A stretch of 64,000 nt of DNA from Eupeodes corollae. Taxonomy: Eukaryota; Arthropoda; Insecta; Diptera; Syrphidae. Below the pieces are notes generated by a model. That model was given only the letters and a program-made list of their open reading frames with translations, searched no databases and was not told the DNA's origin. Location of the stretch: the NCBI RefSeq assembly GCF_945859685.1, contig NC_079149.1:38591136-38655135 (forward strand), given 5' to 3'. Shown piece after piece: positions 56,368 to 64,000 of this stretch. Each line of letters begins with the position of its first letter. Position 1 is the first letter of the stretch. Both the position numbers and the translations under genes were made by a program.

Positions 56368-57660
56368 TCAAAGGCTGTCTTAAATAAAATTATTAAAAAA
56401 AGAATAAAATCTAGGAGTGATTTTCAATGCAAAGAGCTGTGAATTTGTGTTACCAATTTACATATATATATATATTTTTTGTTTCAACAATAAATGTCTT
56501 CATAGTTTTAAAAAGAAAACCAAACAAGAATATTATAAAAAAAGAGTAAAAGTTAAAGAGAGATTATATATAATAAATATGTGTATACATAGAGAGAGAA
56601 ATATTAGCTTGTGTCTTATATGCATTAAAAGTGTCCAATAATCCTAGATTCTCAATTTTTTTAAAACAATTTATTTATTTTTTATACAATTTTATCACAT
56701 TATTTATTTTTTTATACGACGATTAAGCACATTTTTAATTTATTAAAAACAAAGAAAAGAAAACAATATTATTGAGAGCACTCATTTCGATAGATAATAA
56801 TAAATACTTCTACTAACTACAATGAACACCACTAAGAACTGATATTGTTGGCATATTAAAACAAAACTAATAAATAAAACACTTTTATATAATGTATTGA
56901 GCTTGTACATAATGTATATGTATGTATATTGTATGATATATGTACCTACAACAATAAATGTAAAAGATGTTTGTATGTACAAACTACAATGAGTTTTTGT
57001 GTTTTATTTTTCTTAAAAAGGATTTATTTATTTTTGTTTGATGAATACTTACGCTATCATCATTCGATATCACTTTAATTTTATTTACCTTTAGTATACA
57101 TTTAGTCCCGTAATATCCTGGTGGCCAGATACAAAACTAAAATATTGTCAAAGAAATATATTTTCCAATAGAAATGTTTAATTTTATTTTGATCAAATTG
57201 ACATTTTTTATTAAATACAAAACACATCTTCTATTATTAATTTTATATTTTCTCAAATCTTATTCATAAGTACAAAGAAACATGCTGAAAAATTGTCTAA
57301 GGACTTAGTTTAGTTTTTGTTTTGTTTTTATAATAATTAATTTTACATGCACAGTTTTATTCTAATTTTATTCATAATTTTGTTGTTCTTCTGTACGTTT
57401 TTTTTTTTGTTTTTAATGTAAATTTCTATAAATCACAGATATTTTTTAAGATTCGATATATTCAAACGACATTCGATATTTTATATACAATTCATCCAGT
57501 TTAACTTTAACCGTATTGTTAACTTCATTTTGCTCTGTTTGTGATATGAATATCGATATACGATATTATATTTAAAAAAAAAATCATAACAATTTAGTCT
57601 TATCATCGTAACTAAATCTATATACAAACATATCTTGTGACGTTTTTGTTTTCTTCATTT
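56368..57660. other. Convergent 3' ends of FEM1B and the membrane-protein gene
   Basis: AATAAA at 56383 and 56403 can serve FEM1B. TTTATT words (AATAAA on minus, for example near 57367) can serve the opposite gene. An (AT)n run lies at 56460-56478. No other gene is visible; the two genes' stops are 1.29 kb apart. Confidence 0.45.
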
Positions 57661-57749
57661 CTAAATATTCGATCGTGATTTATTTACTTCACTGACTCGA
57701 GGATAAATTTCAGGTTGTCTCATTACTTCATCATAAGTTGGCGGTGGAG
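57661..57749 (-). CDS. Last exon of the NPxY/PPxY membrane protein
   Basis: It follows TTTTTACAG and encodes PPPTYDEVMRQPEIYPRVSE to a TAG at 57663-57661. The PPxY motif is thus on its own exon, 4.3 kb from the rest. Finding it restores a proper C-terminus; reading through the previous donor instead would end after NGR. Confidence 0.78.
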
Positions 57750-60700
57750 CTGTAAAAAGATTAAAAAAAATATATATTAAATTAAATATTCTTAATATTT
57801 TAATAAGAGCTTATGTGTGTTATAAGCCAAGGCTTAGGCCTCAAGGAATTAAAATGCTGTCAATAAAGTAAGTTGGCGTGTATTATTTTTGTTCCTTAGA
57901 CGATGTTTACACAAATAGCTAAACCAGGGCGTATACGGGTTTTTATTTCCTTCATCCGACAATAAATCAAAGTGGGATACCAGGGCGTGTACGCACCTTT
58001 CTTTTATTTTATTAATAAAGGAGTCCGTATACATTTATAAGTAGATTTCTTTAACATGAAACTTGTTTAAGAAAACAGTTTGGCGTGTGTTTGTTGTTTT
58101 GTTTTATTTAAAATATGTTGTGAAGGAGCATACAAAAATGTGTATGAGAGATAAGCATTGAATCAACTGGATTGTTTTATTTTAATGAAAGTTTATTTCT
58201 ATGTAGTACGGATAAATTATCGTCTTCCAGAACTTTGAGTCACAAACTTTTTTTTCAGGGATTAGTTAAAAGCTATTAGGATTCAAATTTGCTGATTTGT
58301 TCATGTTGTTCCAGTCTGTTTTGTTTTCTTTAAAACCAAAAGTAGTTTAGAAGATAACAAAAATAAAAATGCGTTTTCTCAAGTAACACTTTCTTCCGCG
58401 GATTTTACGTTTCGCAAAATTATTGTCTTACAAATTGAACTATATTTTTGCTAAGTGGTAGATACATTTTAGTCCAATGGTTTTTAAACCATCAACTAAC
58501 ATCGGCAGTGTGTTTTTTGTCGCTCACAAAAACTCGGCCTTTTAAAGACCACAACTTGTTGAAATTTGCAAACTATGTCATTATTATAAAAATATTACTT
58601 AGAATGATGATAACAAATATCATGACGATTTTAACCCTTAACAAAAATTGTTAGAAATCTATCATTGCTATTTTTAGACTTTTAATTACTTATCGATATT
58701 TTGCTTTTGCAACCCAAGTCAACGATGCAAAAAGAATGAATTGTAAATATGTATGTACATGTTCATTAATAAAAATTGTGATACAGAAGCTTAAAGTAAC
58801 CGACCGTTGACAAACAACAAGTTGAAAAAGCTTTGAACCACTTGAAAACTGACCCTTATATCCATCGATAAATAATATTAAACGATAAGGCTTATTGTTG
58901 GATGAAGGAGAACGTCGAGATGCTCGAATTGTGTCATAAAAAGGGTACTAAAAACCTCTTCAAATTAGTGTTAAGAATATGAAATTCAAGTGCACTCCTA
59001 AAAAGTCACTGTTTTCAGTGGATTTTAAATAACTGATACAACAGCGGTTAAAAAATAAATTAAAAACAAGGAAATCAGCTTAATTAATGAAATAAAATTG
59101 GCAAAACCTGATATCCACCACAGAATTTTTTTATAGACTGAGACAAAAAAGTACTGTCATTTGCAAATTTTTCTAAAGTATATCCCAAAAAAAGTCTCGA
59201 GCTGTAGAACAAAGACCACCAATTCTGTCTTCTTAAACCCACGACGAAGATGGTCAAAATTGTACTCCAAACTTTAAAAAAATCGACCCTAGTCCAAACA
59301 TATGCATTCATTTGATTCTTGCACTTCGGCAGATCTTAATAGCTAAAGTCAAATAGATAGAAGTTTTGGCAGAAGCTTTCAAAGATTTAAAAAAAATTGC
59401 CCAAGTCAAATTATTTGAAAAACATTTAGACTACCACCGCACCATTCGTTTTAAAAGACTTTAAACTTGTGACTAAAACTGCTAAATATACTCAAACAAA
59501 TACTTAATAAAATAAAATACCTGTGCATCTCAGAGTTTTTAACGAGGTTTTGAACTAAGGTCTAAGGATGTCAAAATTTTAATAAGTTTATAATTGTAAC
59601 TTAGAAAAGAGTTTAACAATTGTCAATACAAAAAGACAGGGGCTTGATTATGGGATTCTCGGCGACCAATTGACGAATAAGAAGGAGAATTTGAAATGTC
59701 ATAATGTTTGTTGGCGAGTTCAAATCCGTCAGCTTTTTTTTGGCGGACTTGCAGGCGAAAGTGTATTTATTATCATTCACTGTTTCATTTCGTGGATTTT
59801 TTCTTGATTGTATTTATATAAAAATATGAGCTAGCTTTATTCAAATTTTCTAATAATTTATCCACAATCCACAATAAAATATAAAACTTTAAAATTCATT
59901 CAAGGAACCATAAAAGACAAGCAACCAAATCGACATCAATTTTTAGTTCTAGTCGAGTTAACGACGAAAAATAAGGGCATTTCAACGGGAGAACTCGTCG
60001 GTCCTGAATATCGGATTAAAACAAGCTTAACTAATATTAAATATTTAATATGGTCTATTGAATAAATCATCGCAAATTTCACAAATTCAATCCAAACAAA
60101 ACAAAATTTGTGGAAAGTTGTCAAACCAAAAGGGTAAAAACACTGGAATATTGGAATAAAAGTCAAACCAAAAGTGTCAAATCACTGGAATATAGGAAGA
60201 ACTATTTTCGCTCCACCGCGATTTCGTTAATAAGGAAATACGACGCGAGTCGAATTTGAAAGGTCGAACTGAAAACGATCCGCTGTGAACCTCATAATCA
60301 GGACCCAGAATTGGTGGTCTTTGTTCTACACCTCAGGACCTTTCTTTTGATTAACATTGGAAAAGTTAGGAAAAAGACTGTACTTTTTTCGTCAGCTTTC
60401 AGACTGTTAGAAGTTAGCTAGTTTCAAGAATATTCAAGTCACGACAGTCTGATTGGCTTAATGCAACTGCTAAGTTAGTTGAAATTTCCCCTCCGATGAC
60501 GTAGTGTAAACATTTCGGCTACAAAGCTAGTAGGTATTGACACAAGGACACAAGAATCAAAAAAGAAATTAATCTTTTGGTATTTAATATAAATATAAAT
60601 CAGTCATATTATTCTTTCTATTTGGTTTTATTGAATTCTAAATGTCATTAATATGACAGCTTTTTTTGCATTCACAAATGGGCAGGTTCAGACGGCATAA

Positions 60701-62497
60701 GGGACTTGAAAGTAAGGCAAGTTTCTAGCATCTGATTGGCCAGCTGTCAAAAAATTGCCTTCCAATTAAGGCAACTTTATTGAAAAGTTAGTTGTAGTCA
60801 AGAAAAATCTCCCTAACTATCAATTCAAGTCAACTTATGTCAAAATGACAATTGATCATGTTTTTTCATTCAACCGAAAGCTGAACTTTATTTAATGCTT
60901 TCTGTAAAAAGTTTCCTTGTAAATTTAGAAAGAAATAAGTAATATTTCTTAACAATCAAAATACAAATCGCAATGGACTTGTAGCTCGCTTGAGGAGTAT
61001 TCTGTAGATAATAATGATTTTGGTAGTTTTTGTACAATGAACTTGAAGTAAAGGTTTGTGAAGTAAAGTTCTGAATTTTAATTTATGACACTTAAAATAC
61101 TTACTAGTTATCTTGGTCAAAACTTACGTTCATTAATGAAGTTGACTGAAAACGGATCTCTTTATGTTTTCTGAACCTGCCCCACGCTAAGTGGCTCGGT
61201 ATCTGGGCAGCTCTCATATTTTGACATTTAACAATTAAAAACTACGTCACTACTAAAAATGGAATAATAAACGCTTCAAAAATTGCATTTAAATTGTTAA
61301 AATTTATCACAAAAATTATGAAAAATTTGTAGCCTAAATGCAAACATTAAAAATTTTGTTATTGGCTACCGAGATCTTTTGCTTCAGAACCTTAAAATTG
61401 GAACTTGTGCAATTATTAAGGACATTAACAAATGTGGGAATTTTTCAGGAAAAGGATATGGGGCTGCACCCATCGTTCGTAAGCATGGGTTTAATATCAA
61501 AGTGAAATCTCTAATTGAAAAGTCCTGAATATAGTTAGTTAGTAGTTTTTGTTAAAGCAAACAAAGTAAAATAATAAAAAGTCCTAAAAACCCATTTCAA
61601 AATGTTGGTTCTCAAAAAAAAACCTCAGAAGCTTCTTGGTAGTAAAAAAAAAATCCATAACAACATAAAACAAATGGACTTAGGGAGTGTCCATAGGTAT
61701 GAAATAAACAATAAAGAAAGATACCAATCACTTCTCATTGATTGAAACTCAAATAAATAAGCTTCAAGTTAAAATATTAGCTAACTTTTTTCACTGCATA
61801 ATTTTATAACAAACAAGTTCTAAACTTTTGACCTCAAAACGAAACGAAATTCCAAACCATGTAAGTCAAGTCATATCTATTTTTAGCTTTGTAAACCTTA
61901 TTAACCCTCGTGGGTTTAGTTATTTTATGAATATGGAATTTTTTGCGTTAGTTACAGATAAATAAATTTTAGCACGAAACAAGTTACACCCACATTTCCT
62001 CATAAATTGAAATAACCAACAAAAGTTCTAAGGTATATTAGAGTTTGTTACCTACCATTTAAAATATATTCCTCATCATTGGTATAGGCAGGATTTATAA
62101 CAGCGTCCGTTGGATAGGTTTCAATAGTTCTCTCATCTATGACAGACCTTGACCGATACGAATCAAGCCTTGAACGACTGACCTGTGAATATGAATCCAT
62201 ATCGTCTCTGAAATCCTCCGATGGTAATTCGATAACATGAACAGTTGGTTGACGGGCTGCTAAAATATAAATGTTGGTATAGGTACAAAACAATGAAATC
62301 CATAATATTTTCGGAATATTGGGTTGGGTTTCTTTAAATTGTTTATTAATAAATTTATATTGTTTAAACTTACCAACATTTTCCGTGTAATTATCGGTGA
62401 ATGCAAAATGGGGCGCTATCGACTTTTTACATCGCAAAAATAACACTATTAAAATCCAACCGAGAATTAACATCAAATAAATGAATCCCAACATCAT
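57661..62497 (-). CDS. Small single-pass membrane protein with NPxY and PPxY motifs
   Basis: Three exons on minus: 62497-62374, 62259-62056 and 57749-57661, phase 1 at both joins, giving 138 aa. The start ATG (first of two) has an in-frame TAA 12 bases upstream. Residues 3-21 (LGFIYLMLILGWILIVLFL) form one membrane segment followed by RCKK, suggesting a short outer N-terminus and a 115-residue cytosolic tail. The tail has an Arg/Ser-rich SRSRLDSYRSRS, NPAY (97-100), a typical PTB or endocytic-adaptor motif, and PPTY (112-115), a WW-domain ligand of Nedd4-type ligases. I do not recognise the family. Splice sites are canonical: TTG/GTAAGT, AATG/GTAGGT and TTTTTACAG. Confidence 0.78.
57750..59134. 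other. Intron of the membrane-protein gene, 3' part
   Basis: AT-rich. Around 58800-58870 there is coding-like text (VEKALNHLKTDPYIH on +) with no recognised family. No TE ends seen. Confidence 0.35.
59136..60405. repeat. Foldback-like element with ~95-base inverted ends
   Basis: The ends 59136-59228 and 60304-60405 are inverted copies: both carry GAC(A/G)AAAAAAGTAC outermost, and a 24-base exact match containing CAAAGACCACCAATTC innermost. The roughly 1.07-kb interior has no protein motif. No target duplication was identified. Confidence 0.6.
60117..60199 (+). repeat. Two-copy tandem repeat of about 42 bases
   Basis: GTCAAACCAAAAG...CACTGGAATAT...occurs twice head to tail (from about 60118 and 60160). 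It lies inside the foldback-like element. Confidence 0.7.
60682..61185 (-). repeat. MITE with GGGCAGGTTCAGA ends
   Basis: GGGCAGGTTCAGACGGCATA at 60683 and its inverse ending in CTGAACCTGCCC near 61184 form terminal repeats of about 27 bases with mismatches. The interior aligns in inverse orientation with 6818-7232. Non-coding; no target duplication was evident. Confidence 0.7.
61186..62055. other. Intron of the membrane-protein gene, 5' part
   Basis: AT-rich sequence between the MITE and the exon-2 donor (AATG/GTAGGT on minus). Nothing recognised. Confidence 0.45.
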
Positions 62498-64000
62498 CCG
62501 TGTTTATGTTGATGTTGGCCCTCAATCTGACTTAACATTAGCTTTTTAAATTTATCGTTTAACTGCTTAAATTTTTGGTTAAAAGGGTACGTAAGTTAGA
62601 CCAACTAAACGGCACAATGTAGTGATTTTAAAAAATCGAATTTTTATATTATGTATCGTCGTACTATCAACTCTCAAGAACTTTTCGAGTGTTTCGGAAT
62701 TAACGGAAAATTTGCATTCCACTTGACCATAACAAATGGAAACCTTGGCAGCCACTTTCAGTTTCACTTCCGCGCACCACTTACACTTCTACTTCTATTT
62801 CCACAACAACACACTTCACTGCCTTCATCCCAGTCAGGAAAATCATAATCACCTTGGCAAGGATTCACCTTACAACAAAATATAAATCGAACTTTCATTG
62901 GTCAATAAAAAAAAAAGAAAAACTATACGTAGAGGTATATTATTCCACTCGATTATGGCGTTCGACATCGACATCAACATCGACAGTCGTTAACACACTT
63001 TAATATAATACGACGACAACGAGGACGATTAAACTTTCTTAATTCAACGAAATGGTTTTTTCGGCAGGACAATTAACAGAACAATATTCCACTGGGACAA
63101 AGAAGGATTTCCGTTGAAGTTTTTAAACATCTCACCTGCGAGAAAACACCAAGAACCGAGAACTGAGAACCGAGCACAGAGGACCTACCAACCGACCGAT
63201 CTGAAAGCAAATGTCACGATTTAACTGTGAATAAGTCGATGTGCGCCTATACATTCAATTCAAACATCACGCTAAAAAGGACGACGAGGACGACTATGAT
63301 TACGAGGACGACGACTACGACTACGACGCGACACGGTGACGGCGGAAGTGGTGGTGGCGGTGGCACTGGAAGCGGGCGTCATTGGTAGGTGGTTTCAACC
63401 ACTATGATGGTATGGTGGATGAATATGTCCGTATGGGGAATAGTTGTACATTAGTAACACATTTTCCCTGGTTTCCGTTGTAAGACCAAAGCATAGTAAT
63501 GGTCATTCAGGTTGGTGGCGACAACGATTGAGATGAGTATTGCCATAGCCGGATTATAAAAAGCGATATAAAGTAAAAAGAGACAACTGCCTTTAAGCCG
63601 GGGAATAAATTCTTTAGGGGTCAGTTGAACCTGAAATAAGCTTTTAAAGGTCAAGTATATTCAAATCAAGCTTTTTATCTCCCCAAAGCTCCTAATGTTA
63701 AGCTAAGTTAACCATTCCTTTGATCATAGAGCCCAGTCGACCAATTTTTAACCCTTAATTTAAAACAAACGACATCATTTCCAACAGAATTGAATTTATT
63801 ATAAAAGGTGGTTAAATTTAAAGGACCGATGTTAAATGTAAACCACATCTAAAATTTAAGTATTTTTTCTGCATTTTATTTGACATTTCACAATTTCAGA
63901 CAAATTCAATTTGAACCATTGATAGATACATTATCAAGTAATGCATTGAAGTTTTTCAGGCTTATTATGAAATGGGTGTTCAGATCGAAATGCATATCGT
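62498..64000. promoter_or_regulatory. Upstream region of the membrane-protein gene with trinucleotide runs
   Basis: It contains a GAC/TAC/GAT triplet-rich stretch (63281-63332), then a GGT/GGC run (63338-63374), and CGACATCGACATC-type repeats at 62964-62990. The local composition is much less AT-rich than elsewhere, so the 5'UTR exon and promoter probably lie at 62.6-63.4 kb. No TATA box or start site can be fixed. The last 500 bases show nothing recognisable. Confidence 0.35.

Noticed and set aside
56417..56641. 74-codon frame after the FEM1B stop
   Set aside because: Generated by an (AT)n run and A-rich 3'UTR sequence; no domain.
62048..62373. Continuous 149-codon reading of the membrane-protein region
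   Set aside because: It reads through an intron with good GT/AG borders (62373-62260) and stops just after a donor at 62055; the spliced version gives a coherent tail and adds the PPTY exon.

Overview
This window looks like AT-rich nuclear DNA from a fly (Diptera). Three intron-containing genes can be read, set in a dense layer of old transposable elements. The fly assignment rests on an Exuperantia (exu) gene and on insect-type elements (Transib, Helitron, mariner, PIF/Harbinger, Gypsy); the species is not determinable from what I can see.

Layout. 1-3.5 kb: an internally deleted Harbinger relic and a SINE relic. 3.5-14.3 kb (+): exu, four coding exons encoding 487 aa. Its 9.2-kb second intron holds a Tc1 element with a nested MITE-like insert, a copy of a MITE family, a 1.1-kb dispersed repeat, a complete Harbinger element with its TTA target duplication, and a degenerate hAT element. 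14.3-22.4 kb: exu 3'UTR, LINE fragments, a MITE and a decayed Gypsy element. 22.4-56.4 kb (+): a FEM1B-type gene, twelve coding exons encoding 665 aa. Its first exon is separated from the rest by a 26.6-kb intron that contains an RTE-like LINE, Gypsy elements, a Helitron broken by a SINE, an LTR element and a mariner, a second Tc1 element, a large inverted repeat, another LINE and a hAT fragment. A second large intron (4.7 kb) holds a Transib relic and an RNase H-bearing LINE. 57.7-62.5 kb (-): a small single-pass membrane protein gene with NPxY and PPxY motifs, three exons, convergent with FEM1B. 62.5-64 kb: its upstream region, with GAY/GGY trinucleotide runs.

The three host genes show no evident functional link. 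exu encodes a dimeric, nuclease-like mRNA-localisation factor. FEM1B is the substrate receptor of a CUL2-type ubiquitin ligase. The membrane protein looks like a possible adaptor for WW-domain ligases. The most unusual structures are the long inverted repeat at 41.8-44.6 kb (a possible hairpin-RNA source), the Helitron with three nested insertions, an LTR element with almost identical LTRs but no leader, gag or most of RT, a SINE sharing its 3' tail with the resident RTE-like LINE, and several repeat families that I cannot name.
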